Shown here piece after piece: positions 8,149 through 15,541 of a stretch of DNA of 25,614 bases. Source of the DNA: an uncultured Clostridia bacterium (GTDB lineage Bacteria > Bacillota > Clostridia > UBA1381); NCBI GenBank assembly GCA_934454035.1, contig CAKSFY010000020.1:1-25614 (forward strand), given 5' to 3'. Each line of letters starts with the position of its first letter. The stretch's first letter is position 1. The notes below the pieces were generated by a model, which worked only from the letters and a program-made list of their open reading frames with translations, did not search any database and was not told where the DNA came from. A program made the translations under genes and the position numbers.

Positions 8149-8219
8149 TGCTACGCCCGCACCAAACCGCTCGGAGTACCCACGTACACCGTCGGGTTTG
8201 GTTTGAGCGTTCCGAAGCA
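8149..8219. repeat. 71-bp nested imperfect palindrome (REP-like or structured RNA)
   Basis: Four nested arms pair: TGCT (8149-8152) with AGCA (8216-8219), ACGC (8153-8156) with GCGT (8207-8210), ACCAAACC (8161-8168) with GGTTTGGT (8195-8202), and CGGAGTAC (8172-8179) with GTACACCG (8184-8191, one mismatch) around a CCAC loop. Such dense pairing in an AT-rich gap suggests a mobile palindromic repeat or a structured RNA. Strand and function are undetermined. Confidence 0.65.
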
Positions 8220-8235
8220 TTTTTTCCTATCCCCT

Positions 8236-8275
8236 AAAAAGACGGTGTACTTTTTATACACCGCCATTTTTTAAT
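8236..8275. terminator. Bidirectional intrinsic terminator after the repeat-protein operon
   Basis: GACGGTGTA (8241-8249) pairs with TACACCGCC (8257-8265) around a CTTTTTA loop. On the minus strand one pair is G-U and five T follow (8236-8240 complement). On the plus strand a six-T run follows at 8267-8272. It lies 18 bases past the stop codon of the 304-residue protein gene. Confidence 0.8.
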
Positions 8276-8282
8276 CTGTTTA

Positions 8283-9197
8283 TTATTCAGCTGCATTTGT
8301 ATCCGTGCTGCCATCGTTAGTATCAGCATTGTTATCTGCTGAATTGTCGTTTGCCGAAGTATTGCTGTCATCAGCATTATCGGCAGAATTATCCGAACTG
8401 TTGTTATCAGCTGCATCATTTTTTTGTTTAGCTTCTTTTTCTTTTGCAACTCTTTCTGCAACCTTCTGCTTTTCATAGGTTTTTCTTACCGTACCCCAAG
8501 CAGCGTCCTCAGTTGTACTGTCGGGAAGCTTATATGTTGTCTTGAATGTTTCAAAATCGTCTCCGCCTGACATTTCAAGATAATCCTTAATTGTCATTGA
8601 ATCTATACCTTCACCGAAGGTTGATTCTTCCGTGATTCCGTCTCCGAATTTATATCTTTCCTTCAATGAAGCAAAGTCAATACCGTTAAGTTCTGCCATT
8701 TTTGAAAGCTTAATCAGCGACTGAGCAGCATTAAGATTTGTATCCTTTCTCATATCGCCCGGAAGTCCGTACATTTCCTTAAAGGTTTCAAAATCCATGC
8801 CCATGCTTGATACAACATCGCCGACAGTATAGCCGTCAACATCATAGTAACCCATGTGATTGTATTTGTTATAAATATTTGTCATGAAATAATATGCATC
8901 CGTACAGACAAGAACCGCCGCGATTATCCAAGCAGCAACAGCAGATGTTTTAAACTTCTTTGCCGAAGTTTCGGCTGCGCCGAGCTTTGCTTTGAGAGCA
9001 TCAACATCAATCGGTTCTTCCTCCGGAATCGGCTCCTCTGTCGGTTCGTCTGTCGGTTCCTCATCTTCAAAAACGGTTTCTTCAACCGTCTCTTCCGCTG
9101 TTTCTTCTGCCGGTTCTTCGTTTGTATCAATTACTTCCTGAGTTTCGGTAATCTCTTCATTTTCCATGCCATCGTTAGGCAAATTATTTTCACTCAT
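8283..9197 (-). CDS. Membrane-anchored protein with acidic N-terminus and three ~38-residue repeats
   Basis: This 304-residue protein is not assigned to a named family. It has an extremely acidic, E/T/P-rich N-terminal region (residues 1-65), a short basic stretch, one transmembrane segment (about 84-105), and then three related units (about 123-158, 159-198, 199-237). Each unit carries D-F-x-x-F/L-K-x-x-Y-x-L/F-P/G-D, usually followed by a D/E-rich turn and often W. The tail (about 258-304) is low-complexity N/D/S/A. The acidic part should be cytoplasmic and the repeats and tail outside. It is the second gene of an operon, 14 bases after its shorter paralogue. Repeat-by-repeat similarity shows gene duplication after the repeats had formed. 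Function is unknown; an envelope sensor or scaffold is only a guess. Confidence 0.85.
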   Translation of the reverse strand: MSENNLPNDGMENEEITETQEVIDTNEEPAEETAEETVEETVFEDEEPTDEPTEEPIPEEEPIDVDALKAKLGAAETSAKKFKTSAVAAWIIAAVLVCTDAYYFMTNIYNKYNHMGYYDVDGYTVGDVVSSMGMDFETFKEMYGLPGDMRKDTNLNAAQSLIKLSKMAELNGIDFASLKERYKFGDGITEESTFGEGIDSMTIKDYLEMSGGDDFETFKTTYKLPDSTTEDAAWGTVRKTYEKQKVAERVAKEKEAKQKNDAADNNSSDNSADNADDSNTSANDNSADNNADTNDGSTDTNAAE

Positions 9198-9211
9198 TAT
9201 AAATTCTCCTT

Positions 9212-9799
9212 TTAATTATTGTTTTCAGCATTGCTGCCGTCAGCCGTACCTGTTTCGGATTCCGTACCCTGAGCATTCTGCTGAGCTGCATACATTTCGT
9301 TCATAACAGAATTTGTTTCACTCCATTTAGTATCAGCAGTAATAGTATCGGGCAGACCTGCCTGTGACTTAAACGTATCAAAATCCATTCCGAAGAAATT
9401 CTCCGATACAACTCCGGTCGGCATCAGATAAATTGCATCCTGCCATTTGGTATCGGCAGCCGCATCATCACCGAGCTTGTACTTTTCTTTCAGTTCTTCG
9501 AGTGAAGAATCGGTATACTTTGCGTAATTTTCCAATGTCATTCCCGCAGAAACGGTATTCATGTCATCATCTTCCTTTATTTCGGAATCTGTAAGACCAT
9601 ATTCTGTTTTAAACTCATCTAGAGTAAGCTTTTTATCCTTGATAAAGTCAGCCACCGTCTGACTCTTCTCCTGCTTGGGATGATTTGCTATGTACTTTGA
9701 TGCAACCGCGTAAATACCCAACCCGAGTACAGCCGCAATTATAATACCGATAATTGCATTAAATAAAAAGCCCGTTCCGCTGTTTTGTTTTCCGGACAT
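9212..9799 (-). CDS. Membrane-anchored protein with three ~38-residue repeats (paralogue of the next gene)
   Basis: This 195-residue protein has a short N-terminus, one glycine- and isoleucine-rich transmembrane segment (about 11-33), and three units (about 48-83, 84-122, 123-163). Each unit has a helix ending in F/L-K-x-x-Y/A-G/K-L-P/G/T-D and, in units 2 and 3, the shared string A-D-T-K-W. A short N/E/G-rich tail ends the protein. Unit order and details match the 304-residue neighbour (unit 2 has Y-K-L-G-D here and Y-K-F-G-D there; unit 3 has L-P-D-T and L-P-D-S). It is the first gene of the operon, with its own promoter and GGAGAATTATA before the ATG. Topology suggests an extracytoplasmic repeat domain. 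No enzyme motif is seen and I do not recognise a described family. Confidence 0.85.
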   Translation of the reverse strand: MSGKQNSGTGFLFNAIIGIIIAAVLGLGIYAVASKYIANHPKQEKSQTVADFIKDKKLTLDEFKTEYGLTDSEIKEDDDMNTVSAGMTLENYAKYTDSSLEELKEKYKLGDDAAADTKWQDAIYLMPTGVVSENFFGMDFDTFKSQAGLPDTITADTKWSETNSVMNEMYAAQQNAQGTESETGTADGSNAENNN

Positions 9800-9809
9800 T
9801 ATAATTCTC

Positions 9810-9825
9810 CTTTCTTTCTTTCTTT
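9810..9825 (-). repeat. Four tandem AAAG units next to the ribosome site
   Basis: On the minus strand four AAAG tetranucleotides run directly into the AAGGAG ribosome site of the 195-residue protein gene. Slippage here could alter leader length, but four units is a short tract. Confidence 0.6.
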
Positions 9826-9872
9826 ATGTTCAGAGCAACACAAAAAGCCGCTCCTGTTTAACTGACCTTATT

Positions 9873-9901
9873 ACTATACCACTTTTTTAGCAAAAAATCA
9901 A
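9873..9901 (-). promoter_or_regulatory. Sigma-A promoter of the repeat-protein operon
   Basis: On the minus strand TTGATT (9896-9901), a 17-base spacer and TATAGT (9873-9878) precede a leader of about 70 bases. The -35 box falls inside the palindrome at 9890-9913. Confidence 0.75.
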
Positions 9902-9913
9902 TAGATTTTTTGC
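9890..9913. repeat. Perfect 10-bp inverted repeat overlapping the -35 box
   Basis: GCAAAAAATC (9890-9899) and its exact reverse complement (9904-9913) flank a 4-base spacer. No T-run follows on the minus strand (TAAAAAAG follows), so it is a poor terminator for the gene at 9929. Its overlap with the -35 element makes an operator possible. Confidence 0.55.
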
Positions 9914-9928
9914 ATTTCTAATAAAAAG

Positions 9929-10495
9929 TTAACAATTTATTCTTTTAAGAGCAACAAATTTACCATCTGCAGCCGACTTTTCTTTTTTGGAATACTTCTT
10001 AAGTTCCAGCATAGTATCTCTGTAATCAGTCATAAAAAACGACACCGAAAGCACGCACAATAAAGCCTTTGAAAAGCCGTCAACCGATGCAATCAGTCTT
10101 TCCGACAGCGGCAGCAATGCCTTAAAAAAAACAATTGTCATTATGCCCCATACAATTGAATTAAATACACAGACTTTTCCTCCGAGATTTCCTCTTTCGG
10201 CTCCGTAATCCCACCACATGACATTATAATAATGTTCATAATATACGGCTATCAGATATTCAACGCTGCTTGCAATAAAAAATCCCCCGCAAAAAAGAAG
10301 TATATACGAATCCGAAACCGGCTTTAGGGCAATCATCAGCGCAAGCGCACCTATCCCGTAAATCGGACAAAGCGGACTTTTTAAAAGTGTTTGCTTTGAG
10401 ACAAATCTTTTATATACAAATGCCGCATATACAGTTTCCAGAACCCAGCCGAAAAAAGAAAACAGGAAAAAATAGAGAATATAATCCATAAGCAT
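9929..10495 (-). CDS. PF06541-type membrane protein (putative ABC transporter permease, CmpB-like)
   Basis: This 188-residue multi-pass membrane protein has the family's characteristic features: F-F-x-x-S-F-x-G-W-x-x-E-T-V (about 8-23) in the first membrane segment, then K-S-P-L-C-P-I-Y-G-x-G (about 39-49), E-Y-L-x-x (about 79-83) and W-W-D-Y (about 94-97). Further hydrophobic segments lie near 47-60, 64-80, 110-128 and 140-155. The family is annotated as a putative ABC permease in Clostridia, but no ATPase partner is near, so transport is not established. AAAGGATG six bases before the ATG fixes the start. It follows typA by 53 bases on the same strand and may be co-transcribed. Confidence 0.82.
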   Translation of the reverse strand: MLMDYILYFFLFSFFGWVLETVYAAFVYKRFVSKQTLLKSPLCPIYGIGALALMIALKPVSDSYILLFCGGFFIASSVEYLIAVYYEHYYNVMWWDYGAERGNLGGKVCVFNSIVWGIMTIVFFKALLPLSERLIASVDGFSKALLCVLSVSFFMTDYRDTMLELKKYSKKEKSAADGKFVALKRINC

Positions 10496-10548
10496 AAACC
10501 ATCCTTTGAATTTTTTTCTTATTATTTCCTGTTTTTCTTATTTGATAC

Positions 10549-12372
10549 TTATTTTTTTGCGTTTGCTTTCGCTCTTAAATCCGTTCTCAAAATTCTCTTT
10601 CTCATTCTCAAATGCTTTGGAGTAACCTCCAGAAGTTCATCATCTGCAATAAAATCAAGACATTGTTCAAGGCTCATTTCCTTAGGCGGAACAAGCTTCA
10701 AGGCATCATCCGAGCCGGAAGCACGGGTATTTGTAGCATGTTTTTTCTTGCAGACATTAACAACTATATCCTCAAGACGCGCATTTTCGCCTACAATCAT
10801 ACCCTCATAAACTGCAACACCTGCTCCGATAAAGAGTGTTCCTCTTTCCTGAGCATTGTAAAGTCCGTAGGTTATGCTTTCGCCGTTTTCCCAAGCAATA
10901 AGTGCGCCGCGGTTTCTTCCTCTTATCTCGCCGGTGAACGGCTCATAATCCTTTAACATACTGTTAACAACCGCAGTTCCCTTTGTCGCTGTCAAAAGTT
11001 CACTTCTGTAACCGATAAGTCCTCTTGACGGAATTGTAAATTCCAGTCTCATATAATTTTGTGTGGTCGGAGCCATATTCACAAGCTCACCGTTTCTCTT
11101 GACCACGCTGTCCATAACCGTTCCGGTATATTCCTCCGGAACATCAATTGTCAAAAGCTCGATAGGTTCGCACTTTACACCGTCAATATTTTTATATATT
11201 ACTACCGGGTTAGACACCTGAAATTCATATCCCTCACGGCGCATGTTTTCTATAAGAACCGACAAATGCAGCTCTCCTCTTCCCGAAACGGTGAAAGCTT
11301 CGGTTGTGTCAGTTTCTTTTACCCTCAGACTGATATTTGAGTCAAGCTCTCTGAAAAGGCGCTCTCTCAAGTGTCTTGAAGTTACAAACTTGCCGTCCTG
11401 TCCGGCAAAAGGACTGTCATTAACAGAAAAGGTCATTGAAAGCACGGGGTCATCAATTTTTACAAACGGCAGCGGTTCCGGCTTCTGAATATCACAAAGA
11501 GTTTCACCTATGTTAATATCGGTTATTCCCGAAATTGCAACAACATCACCTGCTCCCACTTCTTCGGCAGGAGTCTTGTTAAGTCCCTCAAAGGTATACA
11601 GTTTTGTTGCTCTGGCATTTCCTACACTGCCGTCCGCACGGCATACTGCCAGCGGCATATTAAGTTTTATGCTTCCTCTCTGGATTTTGCCGACTGCAAT
11701 TCTTCCGGTATAATCATCATAATCTATATTTGATACGAGCATCTGAAACGGAGCATTATCCTCACACTTCGGGCAAGGAATATTATTTACTATAAGCTCA
11801 AAAAGTTCTTTCAGATCCTTATTCGGTTTTTCAGGATTGTATTCGGCAGTCGCCCAGCCGTCACGTCCGGAAGCATAAATTACCGGGGTGTCAAGCTGTT
11901 CCTCGGTCGCTCCCAAATCAATGAAAAGCTCCAGCACTTCATCTACGACCTCATACGGTCTTGCATTCGGGCGGTCAACCTTATTTACGACAATAATCGG
12001 CTGCAAATTAAGCGCAAGCGCTTTTGACAAAACAAATCTCGTCTGAGGCATGCAGCCCTCAAATGCGTCAACCAAAAGCAAAACGCCGTCAACCATTTCA
12101 AGACCCCGTTCCACCTCACCGCCGAAGTCGGCATGTCCCGGAGTATCTATTATATTAATTTTTACATCCTTGTAATAAAGAGAAGTATTTTTTGCAAGGA
12201 TTGTTATTCCTCTTTCTCTTTCCAAATCATTCGAGTCCATTACTCTTTCTTCCACCTGCTCATTCTCGCGGAATGTTCCGCTTTGCTTGAGCATAGCGTC
12301 AACGAGTGTTGTCTTGCCGTGGTCAACATGGGCGATAATTGCAATATTTCTGATTTTTTCGCGTTCTATCAT
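10549..12372 (-). CDS. typA: Ribosome-associated GTPase TypA/BipA
   Basis: A 607-residue translational GTPase that binds the 70S ribosome and helps large-subunit assembly and growth under stress. G1 is A-H-V-D-H-G-K-T-T (residues 14-22), switch I contains R-E-R-G-I-T (about 52-57), G3 is D-T-P-G-H (76-80) and G4 is N-K-V-D (130-133). EF-G-like domains follow, with the TypA-specific C-terminal region (R-G-x-L-I-G-Y-R, about 433-440). Length is normal for the family. A TTG codon immediately precedes the ATG in frame; the ATG at 12372 was chosen, although the AAAGG site lies closer to ideal spacing from the TTG, giving a one-residue uncertainty. It has its own promoter. Confidence 0.97.
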   Translation of the reverse strand: MIEREKIRNIAIIAHVDHGKTTLVDAMLKQSGTFRENEQVEERVMDSNDLERERGITILAKNTSLYYKDVKINIIDTPGHADFGGEVERGLEMVDGVLLLVDAFEGCMPQTRFVLSKALALNLQPIIVVNKVDRPNARPYEVVDEVLELFIDLGATEEQLDTPVIYASGRDGWATAEYNPEKPNKDLKELFELIVNNIPCPKCEDNAPFQMLVSNIDYDDYTGRIAVGKIQRGSIKLNMPLAVCRADGSVGNARATKLYTFEGLNKTPAEEVGAGDVVAISGITDINIGETLCDIQKPEPLPFVKIDDPVLSMTFSVNDSPFAGQDGKFVTSRHLRERLFRELDSNISLRVKETDTTEAFTVSGRGELHLSVLIENMRREGYEFQVSNPVVIYKNIDGVKCEPIELLTIDVPEEYTGTVMDSVVKRNGELVNMAPTTQNYMRLEFTIPSRGLIGYRSELLTATKGTAVVNSMLKDYEPFTGEIRGRNRGALIAWENGESITYGLYNAQERGTLFIGAGVAVYEGMIVGENARLEDIVVNVCKKKHATNTRASGSDDALKLVPPKEMSLEQCLDFIADDELLEVTPKHLRMRKRILRTDLRAKANAKK

Positions 12373-12416
12373 CAAATATCATGCCTTTCTGTTCTTCATA
12401 CAAAATACAAATATAT

Positions 12417-12445
12417 AGTATAACATATTTATCCGAATTTTTCAA
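12417..12445 (-). promoter_or_regulatory. Sigma-A promoter of typA
   Basis: On the minus strand TTGAAA (12440-12445), a 17-base spacer and TATACT (12417-12422) lie about 45 bases before the typA start. Confidence 0.75.
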
Positions 12446-12484
12446 CAAATTTCTGTCAAAAACGGGAATTTGTACGTTTTTCAT

Positions 12485-13453
12485 TTATATGCCAACGTCT
12501 TTATGGTAATTTTGCAATATTTCTTCCATTTCAGACAAGGTTTCCGCTTTAAAAATATCCGTTTTTATTGCAGAGCTTCCTCGCATGCCTTTCAGATACC
12601 ATGCCATATGTTTGCGTGCTTCTTTAATCCCGCGTTTTTCACCTTTATATTCAGTCAAAAGTCTTGCATGCTTTATTGCGCAATCAATCCGCTCTCTGTC
12701 TGTCGGATAATAGCTTACACCGCCTTTTTTTAAAAGCTCCTCCGTCTGTCTGAACAAAAACGGATTTCCCTCAGCTCCTCTTGCTATCATGACCGCGTCG
12801 CATTTCGTCAAATTCATCATATCGAGAGCGTCCTGTGCGCAAAATATATCTCCGTTGCCTATCACCGGGATATTAACGCACGCTTTAACTTTCTTTATAA
12901 TATCCCAGTCAGCCTTTCCGCTGTAGAACTGCATTCTTGTTCTTCCGTGAATACAAATTGCCGCCGCACCGGATTCCTCCGCAATTTTCGCGAATTCCTG
13001 TGCATTGACGCTTTCATTGTCCCAGCCTTTTCTGAATTTAACCGTGACCGGAATTCCCACCGCTTTGGAGACTCTTTCTATAATCTTCCCTGCAAGCTGC
13101 GGATTTTTCATAAGTGCGCTGCCGTCTCCGTTATTTACAATTTTCGGAGCAGGACACCCCATATTTATATCAATCAAAACCGCTCCCGTACTCTCAGCAG
13201 CTTTTGCAGTCTCCCCCATTATATCCGGGTCGCTGCCGAAAATCTGAATTGCAGCCGGCTGCTCATCGCCGCATATTTTCATAAGCGAAGCCGTTTTTTT
13301 ATCTTTATAATAGAGTCCTTTCGAGCTTATCATCTCCGTATAAACCAAGCCGCAGCCGTATTCCCTGCAAATTCTGCGGAAAGCCCGGTCCGTCACGCCT
13401 GCCATCGGAGCAAGAAAAACATTTTTTTCAAGCTTTACATTGCCTATCTTCAT
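12485..13453 (-). CDS. dusB: tRNA-dihydrouridine synthase (DusB/NifR3 family)
   Basis: A 322-residue FMN-dependent enzyme that reduces uridine to dihydrouridine in the tRNA D-loop. The N-terminus has the Dus start L-A-P-M-A-G-V-T-D (about 14-22). The catalytic cysteine is in D-I-N-M-G-C-P (C100). Flavin- and tRNA-binding motifs follow: V-K-F-R-K-G-W-D, I-H-G-R-T-R, and G-N-G-D-I in the second half. An open frame extends 12 codons further upstream (to 13489), but those residues lie in a hairpin and lack a ribosome site, whereas GGGAG stands eight bases before the ATG at 13453, where the conserved domain begins. It is the last gene of the glycosyltransferase-nucleotidyltransferase operon, following a 17-bp hairpin. 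Confidence 0.95.
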   Translation of the reverse strand: MKIGNVKLEKNVFLAPMAGVTDRAFRRICREYGCGLVYTEMISSKGLYYKDKKTASLMKICGDEQPAAIQIFGSDPDIMGETAKAAESTGAVLIDINMGCPAPKIVNNGDGSALMKNPQLAGKIIERVSKAVGIPVTVKFRKGWDNESVNAQEFAKIAEESGAAAICIHGRTRMQFYSGKADWDIIKKVKACVNIPVIGNGDIFCAQDALDMMNLTKCDAVMIARGAEGNPFLFRQTEELLKKGGVSYYPTDRERIDCAIKHARLLTEYKGEKRGIKEARKHMAWYLKGMRGSSAIKTDIFKAETLSEMEEILQNYHKDVGI

Positions 13454-13468
13454 TGTATAATCTCCCTC

Positions 13469-13510
13469 AATAAGTATTAGGGACGTCATACGGCGTCCCT
13501 AATACTTATT
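13469..13510. repeat. Perfect 17-bp inverted repeat between the nucleotidyltransferase gene and dusB
   Basis: Bases 13469-13485 and 13494-13510 are exact reverse complements (arms with a TTAGGGACG core) around an 8-base loop. The stop codon of the upstream gene (13506-13508) lies within one arm and the dusB ribosome site begins a few bases past the other. No T-run follows on the minus strand, so it looks like an intercistronic stem-loop rather than a terminator. Confidence 0.75.
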
Positions 13511-14237
13511 CAAATAATTTTTGTGCTTCGTAATACGATTCCGGTGTTCCTATATCAATTGCCATAACGTCAAACTGATATGCATATACATCCGTTTCAT
13601 TAACAAGCCAGCCGACAAAATATCCCGGAGCGTCCGGATTGTTTCCGTCCTTCAAATATTTATCAATCATCGGCACGGTTGATTTTCTGTATATATAAAA
13701 CGGAAGTGCACCGTAATTTGACTGAGGCTCGGCAGGCTTTTCGACGAATTCGGTAACTTTGCCGTCCTCCTCCAGCTTAACAACACCCATTGCTTTTAAA
13801 GTATTTTTGTCCTCTATATAATGTGCGGAAATTACATCTCCGTTTTTTGAGCGGAACAAATCCATCATATCGGTTAGTTCAAAGTCAAAAATATTATCAC
13901 TCGCAAGCACAAAAAGTTCATCTGTGATATTTTTTTCTTTTATAACAAAATTTATGTCTCCGATAGCGCCCAGACGGTTATCGTTGTTTGTCGTTCCGTC
14001 GTCAAGCACTTCGACCTTTTTACAGCCTTTATAGCCTTTCGCCCATTCTGAAAACTGCTCTGCAAATCGGTGATTCGTAACAATATAAATATGATTTATA
14101 TCATCAACCTTTTCAATTTTTTCCACAACCAAATCAAGAATGGTCTTTTTGCCCAAAGTCAAAAGAGCTTTCGGCTTATTCTCCGTAAGAGGGTAAAGTC
14201 TCGTTGCATAGCCTGCTGCCAATAAAATACATTCCAT
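13506..14237 (-). CDS. Sugar-1-phosphate nucleotidyltransferase
   Basis: A 243-residue NTP_transferase-fold enzyme that would activate a sugar (or choline-like) phosphate to an NDP-linked form. The nucleotide-binding signature L-A-A-G-x-x-T-R-L-x-P-L-T-x-x-x-P-K-A-L-L is complete within residues 5-25. S/A-D-N-I-F (about 117-121) supplies the metal-binding Asp, and V-E-K-P (about 153-156) is the usual sugar-binding lysine motif. The frame can be extended to a TTG at 14246, but the ATG at 14237 has better spacing from AAAGGA and begins at the conserved domain. The gene follows the glycosyltransferase by 19 bases, so its product may feed that enzyme or a related envelope pathway. The sugar specificity cannot be read from sequence. 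Confidence 0.87.
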   Translation of the reverse strand: MECILLAAGYATRLYPLTENKPKALLTLGKKTILDLVVEKIEKVDDINHIYIVTNHRFAEQFSEWAKGYKGCKKVEVLDDGTTNNDNRLGAIGDINFVIKEKNITDELFVLASDNIFDFELTDMMDLFRSKNGDVISAHYIEDKNTLKAMGVVKLEEDGKVTEFVEKPAEPQSNYGALPFYIYRKSTVPMIDKYLKDGNNPDAPGYFVGWLVNETDVYAYQFDVMAIDIGTPESYYEAQKLFE

Positions 14238-14256
14238 TATTTTCAAATTCCTTTCT

Positions 14257-15369
14257 TTACTGCTTTTTACATAAATCTACTATAAAATCCGCCAGTTTTT
14301 CGGTTGAATCCGGTTTGCCCAAATGGGCAACGCTTTCCCTTATCAAATCAATCCGCCACGGATATTTTAAAAACTCATACAAAGCCTCGTCTATCGGGAA
14401 AGTCTCCGTAACCATTATCGCGGCACCGTTGTTTACAAGAAATTCCATGTTTCTTTCTTCCTGTCCGGGAATCGGATCGACAATTATCGGCGGAAGTCCT
14501 TTTGCCAAAAGCTCCGAAGTTGTGAGGCCTCCCGGTTTTGTTATAATGCAGTCCGAAGCGTCCATCATAACATCTACATTATCCACAAAGCCATACACAT
14601 ATACTGATTTTTCCCATACACATGCCGAAATTTCCTTATAAGCCTTTTTGTTATTTCCGCATATGCACAAAATCTGAAACTTTTCATTTACCGAATCTAT
14701 CAGCTTTATGTTCCCGACCATATTTCCGTAACCCATAGACCCCATCATAACCATAACGGTTGTCTTATCCTGAATGCCCAGTTTTTCTCTTGCTTCTTTT
14801 TTGGAATTGCGCGTTTCAAATCTTTTTTTTATGGGAATACCGAATGGCAGTATCTTCTCTTTCGGTATGCCTTTTTTGCCCATCTGCCTGTCTAAAAGCG
14901 CATCGGGCGTTACATAATAATCTATATCCGTACTTTCCCAAAACGGATGAACCGTAAAATCGGTCACTATCCCGAATGTGGGACATTTTATAATTCCCTT
15001 TTCCTTCAGGTAAGTCATCAAAAAGCACGCATAACTGTGCGTTCCGATAACTACGTCCGGAGTATATCCGTCAAAAAATTCTTTAAGCTTATGTGAAACA
15101 ATCTTTGAAAAAATCGCAATCAGCGAGCGTTTGTCATATTTTTGCTCACGCTTGTCCAACGTGCCGTAAGCTTTTCCGTAAGCCTCCGGCAAATACTTTG
15201 TAGAAAATAAATATCCGTCCGCAACGGAATTCGCCAAATGCTCGTTCACATATTCGAGAGTATCCAGCATTATGCATTCGAAGCCTCGCTCTTCCATAGC
15301 GGCAATAACCGCCTGACCGGTTGAATTATGACCGTTTCCCGCCGTAACCGATAATATCAACGCTTTCAT
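14257..15369 (-). CDS. MGDG-synthase-like glycosyltransferase (glycolipid synthesis)
   Basis: A 370-residue GT28 enzyme of the MGDG-synthase / UgtP type, expected to transfer a hexose from a UDP-sugar to diacylglycerol on the inner face of the membrane. The N-terminal acceptor domain starts with S-V-T-A-G-N-G-H-N (about 6-14), where G-x-G-H is the family mark. The C-terminal donor domain has the glycine-rich M-M-G-S-M-G-Y-G-N (about 207-215) and T-K-P-G-G-L-T-T-S-E (about 278-287). A longer reading frame starts at 15411, but AGGAC lies seven bases before the ATG at 15369, where homology begins. It heads an operon with the nucleotidyltransferase and dusB. Exact sugar and lipid are inferred only at family level. 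Confidence 0.9.
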   Translation of the reverse strand: MKALILSVTAGNGHNSTGQAVIAAMEERGFECIMLDTLEYVNEHLANSVADGYLFSTKYLPEAYGKAYGTLDKREQKYDKRSLIAIFSKIVSHKLKEFFDGYTPDVVIGTHSYACFLMTYLKEKGIIKCPTFGIVTDFTVHPFWESTDIDYYVTPDALLDRQMGKKGIPKEKILPFGIPIKKRFETRNSKKEAREKLGIQDKTTVMVMMGSMGYGNMVGNIKLIDSVNEKFQILCICGNNKKAYKEISACVWEKSVYVYGFVDNVDVMMDASDCIITKPGGLTTSELLAKGLPPIIVDPIPGQEERNMEFLVNNGAAIMVTETFPIDEALYEFLKYPWRIDLIRESVAHLGKPDSTEKLADFIVDLCKKQ

Positions 15370-15451
15370 TTTTTGTCCTCCGAAATAATTTGTCAAAATA
15401 TAGTCTTGCATTTTACTGCATTTTTTGATATAATGTAATATAAATTAATTA

Positions 15452-15480
15452 TTGATGTATTGCGTTTTTTATTATTATAC
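15452..15480 (+). promoter_or_regulatory. Possible sigma-A promoter of the GATase-like/hpt operon
   Basis: On the plus strand TTGATG (15452-15457), a 17-base spacer and TTATAC (15475-15480) precede the operon. It overlaps the -10 box of the divergent glycosyltransferase promoter, so the two units could compete for RNA polymerase. The match to consensus is moderate. Confidence 0.4.
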
Positions 15481-15502
15481 CAAAATTATACTTAAAAAGC
15501 AA
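15474..15502 (-). promoter_or_regulatory. Sigma-A promoter of the glycosyltransferase operon
   Basis: On the minus strand TTGCTT (15497-15502), a 17-base spacer and TATAAT (15474-15479) lie about 105 bases before the start codon. Confidence 0.6.
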
Positions 15503-15541
15503 GTGTATTTTAAACATTTGTCAGAAAGGTAATGGTCAACT

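Larger units (their letters stand above)
7985..8282. other. 298-bp gene-free region with a structured palindromic element
   Basis: The first 160 bases are very AT-rich and contain no convincing gene. AAAAAGGC (8041-8048) is the reverse complement of GCCTTTTT (8142-8149). From 8149 the composition turns GC-rich and forms the long imperfect palindrome 8149-8219, followed by the hairpin 8241-8265. A 60-codon open frame on the plus strand here lacks a ribosome site and is judged non-coding. Confidence 0.7.

Noticed and set aside
8092..8274. 60-codon open frame on the plus strand in the gene-free region
   Set aside because: No ribosome site, and it runs through the palindrome and the terminator; composition explains it.
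13454..13489. Longer N-terminus of DusB (12 extra residues)
   Set aside because: The extension lies in the intercistronic hairpin, lacks a ribosome site and precedes the conserved start; the ATG at 13453 has GGGAG properly placed.
15370..15411. Longer N-terminus of the glycosyltransferase
   Set aside because: The ribosome site AGGAC and the conserved domain both point to the ATG at 15369.
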